Positions 24,630 to 32,891 of a stretch of DNA of 64,000 bases are shown one piece after another. The stretch comes from UBA4742 sp002403895 (lineage in GTDB: Bacteria; Actinomycetota; Acidimicrobiia; Acidimicrobiales; Acidimicrobilacustridaceae). The notes under the pieces are model-generated. The model worked only from the letters and a program-made list of their open reading frames with translations. It was not told where the DNA came from and did not search any database. The translations under genes and the position numbers were made by a program. Numbering within the stretch: the stretch's first letter is position 1; each line of letters begins with the position of its first letter. The stretch covers positions 1 to 64,000 of the forward strand of contig DAISGD010000008.1 in the NCBI GenBank assembly GCA_036823295.1. Direction: 5' to 3'.

Positions 24630-26369
24630 ATGCTGCTGGGCCAACTCATCACCCAGATCGTCCGAGAGGGCGAGACGTTCGAGGAGGCGCTTGATCGCGA
24701 GGCGCGAACAATGGTGGTTGAGAGTCGGGCCGAGACCCTCCTGCCCCTGCTCCACCACCTCATCACGCTCGACCTCAGCGACCTCCCCTTCGCCCAGTTG
24801 CTCGTCGCTCTGGTGGCCAACGCCGATGTACCCAAGCGGACCCAGCTCACGTTTGCCATGCTCGACGAGGCCACGGCCACGTTCTCGGCTCGTCCCGACG
24901 CCGACGGCGAGGCCATCGCTGCCTGGGTCCGGGGCAACGTCCTGCTCGGCTTGGGCGATGTAGCCGGCGCCGCCCGGGCCTGGAAGCGAGCCGCCGACCT
25001 CGACCCCACCACCGACCTCGTCGAGGACATGTCGCTCGCCAACCTGGCGTACGCCTCGTACGGCGTGAGCGGGAACGTCGACGAGGCGTTGCACCTCGCT
25101 GCCGCCGCCGTTGGTTCCGCCCGAGCACGCGACCACGGGCGGGGCGAGGGCTTGGCCCTCGTCTACACGGCCTACCTCCAGATCATGTCCGGCCGCTTCG
25201 CCCAGGCCGAGGAGGCCTTGGCCACGGCCGATGAGGCCTTTGGCCGCGCCAACCAGGACGATGGCCCGCCCTACGAGTGGCCCCTGGTCTATGCCGGCAT
25301 CGGCGCGCTGGCGGGTCTACGAGGACTCCCCGAACAGGCCGACACCGAATTCCTCCGCGGCGTGTTGCTCGCCCGGCACCTGGAGAACCCCTGGTACGAG
25401 GCCATCGTGCGCACATTGCGCGCCGACCACACCATGCATTTCGATTCCCGCCGAGCGCATGTCGATTGCCGCTGGGCACTGCACGAATTCGAGGACGTGA
25501 GCGACCGCTGGTGGGGCACGATCGTCCTGCGGGTCCGGGCCGATGCGGCCTTGGCGGCCGGTGAGGTCGAGGCCAGTCGACAGCTGGCCCTCGGCGCCCT
25601 CGAACGGCTCGAGAATCCGGTGGAGCGCGGTCGTTGCCTCGTCTCGCTGAGCCGGGCGCTGCTCGCCAGCGACGATCAGAACGGCGCCGCCCAACGAGCG
25701 GACGAAGCGGTGCGATCGCTCGAGCCCACTGGAGCCAGCTTCCTGCTGTGCGAGGCGCTCCTGCTGCTGGCTGACTGCGACCCACTCCGGGCGCCCGACG
25801 CGATCGAGCGGGCCCGAGAGCTCAGCACCGATGACACCGCCTACGCCCGCTTGTGGGCGGCGCGGCCGAATCTGCGGATGCAGGTCCTCGGCCGGGCCGT
25901 GGTGTGCGTGGGCTCGGTTCCCGTGCGCTTCCGAACGACCCGGGCCGAGTTGCTCGTGTTGATGTTGACGGTGGCGGGAGGTCGGGCCATCGATGCCGGC
26001 CAGGTGGCTGCCGCCCTGTGGCCCGAGGGCGCCGGGACCAAGGTGGCCAGCAACCTGTCCACCGCCACCTATGACGCGCGCCAGGCCCTCGGGTCCGAGG
26101 CCTGGCGCCTGCACCGGCGGGGATCCCAGCTGTGGCTCGACCTCGACGGAGCGTTCGTCGATCTGGACGACGCCATGCGGCGGGCGCGGGGGTCGGCCGG
26201 CAACGGAACGACCACGCCCTCCGACGACGAGATCGAACAGGACCGTCGTGCTGCCCTGCGGGCCCTGCATGAGGAGCTCCTGCCGGCGCTGGCCTTCGAG
26301 CCATGGGTGGCCGAAGCGAATCGGCGGCGAGAGGCGTTCCTGGAGCTGATGACGGGCGATCCCGGCTGA
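24630..26369 (+). CDS. TPR-type regulator-like protein with C-terminal SARP-like DNA-binding region (paralogue B)
   Basis: About 579 residues. It aligns with the preceding protein over most of its length. Shared landmarks are LITLDLSDLPFAQLLVALV versus LVTLDLVGYPNAALLVARV at the start, LLGLGDVAGAARAWKRAADL versus LAWQRGNVAGADTHWSAA, and the pre-DNA-binding region DDTAYARLWAARP versus PDVAFQRLWAQRP. The C-terminal winged-helix part is better preserved here: FRTTRAELLVLMLTVAGGRA, QVAAALWPEGAGTKVASN, LSTATYDARQALGSEAWRL, HRRGSQLWLDLDG. A further acidic-basic helical tail follows. It is probably co-expressed with or cross-regulates paralogue A; a palindrome lies in the 104-bp gap. Effector unknown. 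Confidence 0.78.
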   Translation: MLLGQLITQIVREGETFEEALDREARTMVVESRAETLLPLLHHLITLDLSDLPFAQLLVALVANADVPKRTQLTFAMLDEATATFSARPDADGEAIAAWVRGNVLLGLGDVAGAARAWKRAADLDPTTDLVEDMSLANLAYASYGVSGNVDEALHLAAAAVGSARARDHGRGEGLALVYTAYLQIMSGRFAQAEEALATADEAFGRANQDDGPPYEWPLVYAGIGALAGLRGLPEQADTEFLRGVLLARHLENPWYEAIVRTLRADHTMHFDSRRAHVDCRWALHEFEDVSDRWWGTIVLRVRADAALAAGEVEASRQLALGALERLENPVERGRCLVSLSRALLASDDQNGAAQRADEAVRSLEPTGASFLLCEALLLLADCDPLRAPDAIERARELSTDDTAYARLWAARPNLRMQVLGRAVVCVGSVPVRFRTTRAELLVLMLTVAGGRAIDAGQVAAALWPEGAGTKVASNLSTATYDARQALGSEAWRLHRRGSQLWLDLDGAFVDLDDAMRRARGSAGNGTTTPSDDEIEQDRRAALRALHEELLPALAFEPWVAEANRRREAFLELMTGDPG

Positions 26370-26388
26370 TCGCGAGGATCGCTGCCGA

Positions 26389-26655
26389 TCAGAGGGAGAC
26401 GGCGGTCTCGCCGACCTGACCGACGGGGTCGCCGACGTTGACCACCTCGGTGACCCCGGGGACCCGGTCCTTGAGGATCCGCTCGATGCCCGCCTTGAGC
26501 GTCACCGTCGAAGCGGGGCACGAGACACATGCGCCGATGAGTTCCACGGTGACGACGCCCGAGGGCTCGTCCACGTCGATCAGCATGATGTCGCCGTTGT
26601 CGGCCTGGATGGCCGGGCGGATCGCCTCGATGGTCTGCTCTACCTGAGCCCGCAA
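26389..26655 (-). CDS. NifU C-terminal-domain Fe-S scaffold protein
   Basis: Likely carries or transfers iron-sulfur clusters. 88 residues from the TTG at 26655, chosen because AGGAG lies 7 nt upstream; an upstream ATG at 26748 would add 31 residues without homology. The domain reads VEQTIEAIRPAIQADNGDI, LIGACVSCPAS with the CxxC cluster ligands, TLKAGIERILKDRVPGV. Similar stand-alone NfuA-type domains occur in actinobacteria outside suf operons. It is convergent with the TPR regulator gene. Confidence 0.85.
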   Translation of the reverse strand: MRAQVEQTIEAIRPAIQADNGDIMLIDVDEPSGVVTVELIGACVSCPASTVTLKAGIERILKDRVPGVTEVVNVGDPVGQVGETAVSL

Positions 26656-26862
26656 CGTGGGTCTCCTGTGCGTGAATATCGGTGGTGCCGGGACGTCGCA
26701 TGGTCGCGCAACGCCGGCTTCGGGTAAAGCTCGCCGGTCACCCGGCACCGATGGTCAACCCCGAAGACCCCGCCGGTGTTCCCGACCGCGTCCCCGACCG
26801 AGGGCCGCCCACCCCCGCTCCCGCGCAGGCCCGGGGCGACCCGATCGCGCGACACTGGGTCG

Positions 26863-27078
26863 GTGCTGACCACCGCCTTCATCGTGCTCGCCCATCAGGG
26901 CGGCTGGGACGAGATGCTGATGGTGCTCACCCCCATCGCCGTGTTCGCCCTGCTCCTGAAGCTGGCGAACTCCCGGGCGAAAGCGGCCCAGGCCGCCCGC
27001 GAGGCGGCGGGCCAGCCGGCGACACAATCGGCGGCCCAGCCCGACCCGGACAGTTCCCGAGAGAGCCCCCAGATCTGA
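26863..27078 (+). CDS. Small single-span membrane protein
   Basis: About 71 residues from GTG 26863. A short N-terminus (LTTAFIVLAHQGGWDE) leads into one helix (MLMVLTPIAVFALLLKLAN), then a basic, Ala/Gln-rich cytoplasmic tail (SRAKAAQAAREAAGQ) and an acidic end. No RBS is obvious. An ATG at 26776 gives a longer frame with an Arg/Pro-rich leader that looks non-coding. Function unknown. Confidence 0.5.
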   Translation: MLTTAFIVLAHQGGWDEMLMVLTPIAVFALLLKLANSRAKAAQAAREAAGQPATQSAAQPDPDSSRESPQI

Positions 27079-27115
27079 AGCCAAAACCACCTCCTCGTGG
27101 GTTCCAGCTTCAGAT
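27073..27115. terminator. Two-stage hairpin between convergent genes (repeat family copy 1)
   Basis: Outer arms ATCTGAAGC (27073-27081) and GCTTCAGAT (27107-27115) enclose a conserved CAAAAC spacer and an inner stem CCAC/GTGG with loop CTCCTC. It separates the small membrane protein and murA, which face each other. The left half (TCTGAAGCCAAAAC, 27074-27087) is identical to 61947-61960, and the fold matches too. Confidence 0.65.
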
Positions 27116-27142
27116 TTCGTGAGGGGGGCTGGCGCCGGTGAC

Positions 27143-28411
27143 TCAGGCCCGGCTGACGTCGGCTCCGAGGCCGGCCAGCTTTTCGACGAAGCACTCGTAG
27201 CCGCGATCGATGTGGTGGGCATCGGACACCACCGTCTCGCCGTCGGCTCGCAGAGCGGCTACCACCAAGGCGGCACCCGCCCGGATGTCATGGGCTCGCA
27301 CCGGAGCGCCCGAGAGCCGATCCAAGCCGCGAACGAGGGCGTGATGGCCCTCGGTGCGGATGTCGGCTCCCATCCGCACCAGCTCGTCGATGTAGCGGAA
27401 GCGACCGGAAAAGATGTTCTCGGTGACGATCCCCACCCCGTCGGCGGTGGTGAGCAGCGACACGAAGAAGGGCTTGTAGTCAGTGGCCAGGCCCGGATAC
27501 GGCAGCGTCGACACGTCGACGGAGCGGAGACGGCCCGGGGCCATAGCCCACACCCCGTCAGTCACGGGGGAGATACGCATCCCCATCTCCCCCAGCTTCT
27601 GCACGAGCATGTCCATGTGGTCAGCCCGAGCGCCGGCCAGGGTGATCTCGCCTCCGGCCGACCCAAGTGCGGCCAGGAACGTCGCCGCCTCGATTCGGTC
27701 GGGCACCACGCGGTGTTCGACAGGGGCCAGGCGCTCGACGCCCTCGATAGTGATCGTCGAGCTCCCCGCCCCCAGCACGTGTGCCCCCATACGGTCGAGG
27801 AAAGCGGCCAGGTCGGCGATCTCGGGCTCGCGGGCGGCGTTGTCGATGACCGTGGTCCCCTTGGCCAGGACCGCGGCCATGAGCGCGTTCTCCGTGGCAC
27901 CCACGCTGGGGAACTCGAGCAGGATCCGGGTGCCGTTGAGCCCGTCGGTCGTTGCCTCGATGTATCCGTGCGCCGACTCGAATCGGGCACCCAACTGTTC
28001 GAGCCCGCGCAGGTGCATGTCGATGGGTCGTGGCCCGAAGTCGTCGCCGCCGGGGAGGGCCACCCGCGCCCGGCCGAATCGGGCCAGCAGCGGGCCGAGC
28101 ACCACGATGGAGGCCCGCATCCGCTCGACCAGCTCGTAGGGGGCCTCGGGCACGATGCCGGGGGGATGGTGGATGGTGAGCTCGTGGGCATCACTACGGG
28201 TCACCGTCATGCCCATCGACGCCAGCAGATCGCCCATGTGTTCGACATCGGAGATGGCCGGCACGTTGCGCAGGACGTACGTGCCCTCGGCCAGGCAGGT
28301 GGCGGCCATCAGCTTGAGCACCGAGTTCTTGGCCCCTCCGATGGTCACGATGCCCGACAACGGTCCACCGGGCCGCACCACGATGCGATCGGCCGACCCG
28401 GGGCTGTCCAT
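27143..28411 (-). CDS. murA: UDP-N-acetylglucosamine 1-carboxyvinyltransferase (Asp-type active site)
   Basis: First committed step of peptidoglycan synthesis: transfers enolpyruvate from PEP to UDP-GlcNAc in the cytoplasm. About 422 residues, full length. IGGAKNSVLKLMAA (Lys/Asn near UDP-GlcNAc), RASIVVLGPLLARFG, FPSVGATENALMAAV, YPGLATDYKP and the EPSP-synthase-like inside-out barrel are present. The loop that carries catalytic Cys115 in E. coli reads LPGGDDFGPRPIDMH, so Asp123 replaces Cys, as in mycobacterial and chlamydial MurA. Enzymes of this kind are intrinsically insensitive to fosfomycin; I infer the same here. It diverges from the MFS gene across 62 bp. Confidence 0.96.
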   Translation of the reverse strand: MDSPGSADRIVVRPGGPLSGIVTIGGAKNSVLKLMAATCLAEGTYVLRNVPAISDVEHMGDLLASMGMTVTRSDAHELTIHHPPGIVPEAPYELVERMRASIVVLGPLLARFGRARVALPGGDDFGPRPIDMHLRGLEQLGARFESAHGYIEATTDGLNGTRILLEFPSVGATENALMAAVLAKGTTVIDNAAREPEIADLAAFLDRMGAHVLGAGSSTITIEGVERLAPVEHRVVPDRIEAATFLAALGSAGGEITLAGARADHMDMLVQKLGEMGMRISPVTDGVWAMAPGRLRSVDVSTLPYPGLATDYKPFFVSLLTTADGVGIVTENIFSGRFRYIDELVRMGADIRTEGHHALVRGLDRLSGAPVRAHDIRAGAALVVAALRADGETVVSDAHHIDRGYECFVEKLAGLGADVSRA

Positions 28412-28473
28412 GCCGCTCAGTATGCTCCGCCTGGTCAGCCCGGCGAAGTCGATCGGATCAAGGAACCGCTCTC

Positions 28474-30129
28474 GTGTCCAAGGTCGTGACCACCCACGTC
28501 GTGCCCCCGGACGCCGTCGCCGACTACCTACAGCCCCGCGACGGCCTCGTCGTCGAAGCGGCGGCCGGCGACGGGCATTTCGTCCTGGGCCGCGGCCCGT
28601 TCACCGAGTACGAGCGGATCGTCTCCATCGGGTCCGCGGACGTTGACGGCGAGCGGGGAGACCACGACGGTCAGGTCACCGTGACCGAGACCATCGTCTA
28701 CCGGATCGCGGTGCCGATCTGGGGCTTCCTGTTCGCTCGTCCGGTGCGCCGGGCGCTGCGCAACCCCAGCCCTACCCCGCGACGAGCGTGGTGGATGCCT
28801 CCCGACCACCTCGATGCCCGAGCGGCCAGCGGATTGTCGTTGCTGTGTGTGTTCTCCGTCCTGGGGGGCTACCTGGGGACGTTGCTCTCCCAGACCAACA
28901 CGTTCTTCAAGGAGGAGTTCGGCAGCACCGACGGCCAAATCGGCACCATGTTGGCGGTGGTCCGGATCGGGGCCCTGCTGGCGCTGGCCGTGGTCGCCCT
29001 GGCTGACCGCCGGGGGCGACGCTGGGTGCTGTTGGGCTCCGCGTTGGCCGGGTGCGTCATCACCGCCACCGGGGCGCTCGCCCCCAGTCTGGTGTGGCTG
29101 GGGATCAGCCAGACGCTCGCCCGGGCCTTCGCCACCGCGCTGATCCTCGTCATCAGCATCATGGCGGTGGAAGAGATGCCGGCGGGCTCGCGTGCCTTCG
29201 CGGTGTCGCTACTCACCGCCAGCGCCGCGCTGGGTGGCGGGATGTGCGTGATGTTGCTGAGCGTCGCCGGCCTCGGTGAGGCGGCCTGGCGGGTGCTGTT
29301 CGTTGTGCCCCTGGCGGCCATCCCCGCCGTCGTCCGCCTCGGGCGGCGCATCCCCGAGACGCACCGTTTCACCACCGCCGATGCCCGAGGGTCGACCGGC
29401 GGTGGCGCCGACAGCCCCGGCGACGGCGCCGCGCCGAGGAGGTGGTGGCGCATCCCCAAGGGTCTCGACCGGGGCCGGCTCGCGCTGTTGTCGGTATCGG
29501 GTCTGGCGCTCGCCGTGTTCGCCATTCCGGCGTCGGCGTTCCTCAACGAGTACCTGCGTACCGAACGTCATTTCTCGACCGGCGCCATCATCGTGTTCCA
29601 GCTGGCCACCAACACCCCGGGCGGAGTCGGCATCGTGGTCGGCGGCAAGCTGGCCGATCGCCGTGGCCGCCGGCTCGTGGGGGCGGTGGGGCTGGCCGCC
29701 GGCGTCGGCTTCTCGCTGGCCACCTACCTGGTGGCGGGCTGGTCGATCTGGCTGTTCTCCCTGCTGGCCTCACTGATCGGCGCCATGGCCATCCCCGCGT
29801 TGGCGGTGTATGGCCCGGAGCTGTTCCCCACTCACCTGCGGGGCTCGGCCAACGGCATCATCAACCTGGCCAGCGTGGTGGGCAGCGCCGTCGGGTTGCT
29901 CCTGGCCGGTCGCCTGGCCGACCAGATGTCGTCATTGGGGCCGGCCATGGCCGTGCTCGCCCTCGGGCCGCTCGTGGTGATCGGCCTGGTGCTCCTGCGC
30001 TACCCGGAGACGGCATCGGTAGAGCTCGAGCACCTCAACCCCGACGACGCGCCGCTGTCGCGCGAACTGCTGGCCCTCGACGGCCTCGACCTGTTGCCCC
30101 AGCGCTACCCACCCCACACCAATGAGTAG
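28474..30129 (+). CDS. MFS transporter with an N-terminal extension
   Basis: About 551 residues. GTG start at 28474 with AAGGA upstream. Residues 1-90 form a soluble region (SKVVTTHVVPPDAVADYLQP... then VTVTETIVYRIAVPIWG) of unknown fold. It is followed by 12 helices with MFS signatures ALADRRGRRWVLLG (motif A) and GGKLADRRGRRLVGAV (second half), and the sugar-transporter-like ELFPTHLRGSANGIINL. A central Gly/Ala/Asp loop joins the halves. Uptake or export substrate unknown. The last codons overlap an ATG for the L,D-transpeptidase region, which suggests a shared transcript. Confidence 0.85.
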   Translation: MSKVVTTHVVPPDAVADYLQPRDGLVVEAAAGDGHFVLGRGPFTEYERIVSIGSADVDGERGDHDGQVTVTETIVYRIAVPIWGFLFARPVRRALRNPSPTPRRAWWMPPDHLDARAASGLSLLCVFSVLGGYLGTLLSQTNTFFKEEFGSTDGQIGTMLAVVRIGALLALAVVALADRRGRRWVLLGSALAGCVITATGALAPSLVWLGISQTLARAFATALILVISIMAVEEMPAGSRAFAVSLLTASAALGGGMCVMLLSVAGLGEAAWRVLFVVPLAAIPAVVRLGRRIPETHRFTTADARGSTGGGADSPGDGAAPRRWWRIPKGLDRGRLALLSVSGLALAVFAIPASAFLNEYLRTERHFSTGAIIVFQLATNTPGGVGIVVGGKLADRRGRRLVGAVGLAAGVGFSLATYLVAGWSIWLFSLLASLIGAMAIPALAVYGPELFPTHLRGSANGIINLASVVGSAVGLLLAGRLADQMSSLGPAMAVLALGPLVVIGLVLLRYPETASVELEHLNPDDAPLSRELLALDGLDLLPQRYPPHTNE

Positions 30130-30205
30130 CGACGCGCGGCCCAGAGCCGGGCAACGCGGGGGGCGACCCCAGAGCGAGAGGTCGGGGCCGGTAGCATCAA
30201 CGTTC

Positions 30206-31021
30206 GTGCGTAGCCGAGCCCGCTTCTTGTCCGCCCTGGTTGTCGTCGCCGCCATCGCCCTCGCTGGCTGTGGTACCAAGGACAGCCCCAGCCTGGGGGC
30301 CAGCGCGGCTACGACTCCGGACGGTGCCATCACGCCGGACCAACCGTCCGATCCATCAGCGAAGGCGAACTGCAACCAGCTGCCGGCCGGCGAGAGTGCG
30401 GTGGTCACCGCCGCCAACGAAGGGCAGCTCGCCATCTACGACCAGGCCGGTGCGACAACCCCGGTCAAGACCATGACCAACCCCCGGCTCATCAACAACG
30501 ATCCGAACGCCAAGGTGCCGGTGGTCTTCCTGGTCAAGGACATCCCCGACGACCAGAACTGCCTGTGGGTTCAGGTGTATCTCCCCGAGCGCCCCAACGG
30601 CAGCACCGGGTGGGTCAAGGCCACCGACGTGACCCGGGCCAGCAACCCGTACCGGATCCAGGTGATGCTCAACGAGTTCAAGCTGATGGTGTTCAAGGAC
30701 GACCAGCAGATCAACGAGATCGCCATCGGAGTGGCCAAGGACAACACGCCGACCCCCGGTGGCCTCTACTACACGACCGAGCTGATCAAGACCCCGGACC
30801 CGTCAGGCGCCTACGGGCCCTATGCATTCGGACTGTCGGGCTTCTCGGACAAGCTGACCACGTTCAACGGCGGGCCGGGCCAGCTCGGCATCCATGGCAC
30901 CAACCAGCCCAATGCCCTCGGGACGAAGGTCAGCCACGGCTGCATCCGCATGAGCAACGAGAACATCACTGCCCTGGCTCAGATGCTCCCCCTCGGCACC
31001 CCAGTCCAAGTCAGCACCTAA
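30206..31021 (+). CDS. L,D-transpeptidase lipoprotein (YkuD domain), first of two
   Basis: Forms 3-3 peptidoglycan cross-links or attaches proteins to the wall, outside the membrane. GTG 30206 begins VRSRARFLSALVVVAAIALAG-C, a signal peptide with a lipobox; an ATG at 30122 overlapping the previous stop would add 28 residues and is less likely. After a low-complexity linker (about 22-55) come an N-terminal SH3-like segment (about 60-145) and the YkuD domain with LGIHGTNQPNALGTKVSHGCIRMSN read in parts: LGIHGTN and KVSHGCIRMSN. The HxxxxxxSHGCxR catalytic set is complete. Convergent with a second L,D-transpeptidase. Confidence 0.9.
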   Translation: MRSRARFLSALVVVAAIALAGCGTKDSPSLGASAATTPDGAITPDQPSDPSAKANCNQLPAGESAVVTAANEGQLAIYDQAGATTPVKTMTNPRLINNDPNAKVPVVFLVKDIPDDQNCLWVQVYLPERPNGSTGWVKATDVTRASNPYRIQVMLNEFKLMVFKDDQQINEIAIGVAKDNTPTPGGLYYTTELIKTPDPSGAYGPYAFGLSGFSDKLTTFNGGPGQLGIHGTNQPNALGTKVSHGCIRMSNENITALAQMLPLGTPVQVST

Positions 31022-31052
31022 GCGCACGGCGAACAACTCGGAGGAGGGACGG

Positions 31053-32222
31053 TCAGTTCGCCCAGTTGGCCCAGGGGATCTGCCAGTCGCCGATGCCGTT
31101 CGTGGGCTCCAGCTGCTCGGGTGAACCCACCACCTCCACCACGTCGCCGGTCCACGAGAAGTTGTAGAACCACTCGGCATCGGTAGGCGAGGCATTGACG
31201 CAGCCGTGCGAGACGTTGGCCCGGCCCTGCGAGTCGACCGACCACGGCGCGGCGTGCACGAACTCGCCGCTGTTGGAGATGCGCACGTTCCATTCCACCG
31301 TCTCGTAGTACCCGTCGGGCGAGTTGCGGGGGATCCCGACCGTGGCCGAATCCATCGTCGTGGTCCTGAGTTTCTCGTTGGTGACGTGAATGCCGCTCTT
31401 GGTGGGGTACTTGGTATTGCCGGTCGAGACCGGGAACATCTTCACCACGGCGCCGTTGTTGGTGACGGCCATCTGGTGCGTCTGGGTGTCGACCTTGCTG
31501 ACGTGGGCGTCACCGATGCTGTAGTTGGTGGTGACATCCTTGACCCCCCACGCGCCACCCCCCGCGTTGTATCCAGCCACCGCGGCCTTCACCGTCACCT
31601 TGGTGCCGGCAGTCCAGTACACGGCTGGCCGCCAGTGCAGTTCCTTGTCGGAGAACCACCGCCACGCGCCGTTCTGGGCCGGGCTCGAGGTGACGGTCAG
31701 ATGCTTGACGAACGCAGCCCGATCGGCGGGCGCCACCGCGACGCTGAGCTTGACCACGACCGGCATCCCCACGCCCACGGTGGCGTTGTCGCCCGGCGAC
31801 AGGGTGGCCTTGAACACGATGGACGGACCCCCGGTGGTGAACTCCCACTGCTGGGGGGTGGTGCCACCGGACGTGTCGACCACGGTGGCGGCCACCTGGT
31901 AGGTCGTGGACGGAACCAGCGTGCCGGTGCTGGCCCATGACGTCGCGTCCGGGGTGAGCTTGCCGGCCAGCGGTCCATCGGGGGCGCTCACCGACACCGC
32001 CGAGAGCGTCCCCTCCGTCACCGAGATCGTCACCGGCTTATCGAGGGATGCCTCAGTGGCCCCCGGGATGGGAACGGCCGTGAGATTCACGGGCAACACG
32101 GTCGCGGTGGTGGCCGCCCTCTCACCCCCGTCGATGCCCAACCCGCCACACGCCGACAGCACGAGCGCGCCAGCCACGAGCAGCGCAGGCCACAGGGCAC
32201 GGGGTAATGGTGAGCCAGTCAC
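31053..32222 (-). CDS. L,D-transpeptidase lipoprotein with Ig-like domains, second of two
   Basis: About 389 residues, mycobacterial Ldt-type layout. The signal peptide ends VLSACGG (lipobox Cys about 25). Two Ig-like domains follow (about 40-125 and 130-235, with YQVAATVVDTSGG and WRWFSDKELHWRPAVYW), then the YkuD domain. The domain carries MFPVSTGNTKYPTKSGIHV and the catalytic ANVSHGCVNASP, in which Cys is the nucleophile. The sequence differs clearly from the neighbouring copy, so the pair is not a recent duplication. It is convergent with the first copy across 31 bp. Together they suggest cross-linking similar to that of mycobacteria. Confidence 0.93.
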   Translation of the reverse strand: MTGSPLPRALWPALLVAGALVLSACGGLGIDGGERAATTATVLPVNLTAVPIPGATEASLDKPVTISVTEGTLSAVSVSAPDGPLAGKLTPDATSWASTGTLVPSTTYQVAATVVDTSGGTTPQQWEFTTGGPSIVFKATLSPGDNATVGVGMPVVVKLSVAVAPADRAAFVKHLTVTSSPAQNGAWRWFSDKELHWRPAVYWTAGTKVTVKAAVAGYNAGGGAWGVKDVTTNYSIGDAHVSKVDTQTHQMAVTNNGAVVKMFPVSTGNTKYPTKSGIHVTNEKLRTTTMDSATVGIPRNSPDGYYETVEWNVRISNSGEFVHAAPWSVDSQGRANVSHGCVNASPTDAEWFYNFSWTGDVVEVVGSPEQLEPTNGIGDWQIPWANWAN

Positions 32223-32291
32223 AACCCGCTATTCTGCCCCGCCGGCGACGAAAGAGCACGGCGGGCCACGACCATCGCAGGGTCGCCGCGC

Positions 32292-32891
32292 TCAGCGAAG
32301 GCTGGCCAGCCAGTCCACCACCGTGCGGGCGATGGTCTCATCGGCGTTGCGGGGGTCGTGGCCGCCGTCGAGCCACACCATGGTGACCGGCCCGGGAATG
32401 GCCACCACCTCCCACTCGAATTCGGCCGGCGAACCGAACGGGTCCTTGCGCCCCGAGACGAACAGGACGGGGAGATCAAGGGCACCGAAGTGCTCGGTGC
32501 GCAACCGCTCGGGCTTACCCGGCGGGTGGAGCGGATAGCTGAGCAGGACGAGGCCGGCGGCCGGCAGACCCTCGGCCACGGCCATCGAGCACATGCGCCC
32601 GCCGAACGACCGCCCGCCCAGCACCAGCCGACGAGCGGCGATGTGGGCGTCGGCCACCAGGGCCGCGGCCTCGTCGCGCACCGCGGCCACCGCCACCGGC
32701 GCCTTGTCGGGCGCTCGCTTGCCGGCCTTGCGGTAGGGGAAGTCGAAACAGACCGCCGGCAGGGGCGCCACCGAATCGGCCACCGCGGTGAGCGTGTGAT
32801 GGGTCCGGTCGGCACCGGCTCCGGGGGCCAACAACAGCGCTCCAGGTCGGGAACGCCGACGGGGAGGGGCCGCCGAGGCAGAAGAAACCAT
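32292..32891 (-). CDS. Alpha/beta-hydrolase-family protein (KANL3/Tex30-like)
   Basis: About 199 residues. It begins GALLLAPGAGADRTHHTL, and the nucleophile elbow is LVLGGRSFGGRM (Ser in GRSFG). The acid is likely Asp in SGRKDPFG and the base His in WLDGGHDPRN. These features match the small dienelactone-hydrolase/KANL3-Tex30 group. Its ATG shares one base with the stop of the J-domain gene (TGATG), so it is translated from the same message and coupled to it. Substrate unknown. Confidence 0.85.
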   Translation of the reverse strand: MVSSASAAPPRRRSRPGALLLAPGAGADRTHHTLTAVADSVAPLPAVCFDFPYRKAGKRAPDKAPVAVAAVRDEAAALVADAHIAARRLVLGGRSFGGRMCSMAVAEGLPAAGLVLLSYPLHPPGKPERLRTEHFGALDLPVLFVSGRKDPFGSPAEFEWEVVAIPGPVTMVWLDGGHDPRNADETIARTVVDWLASLR

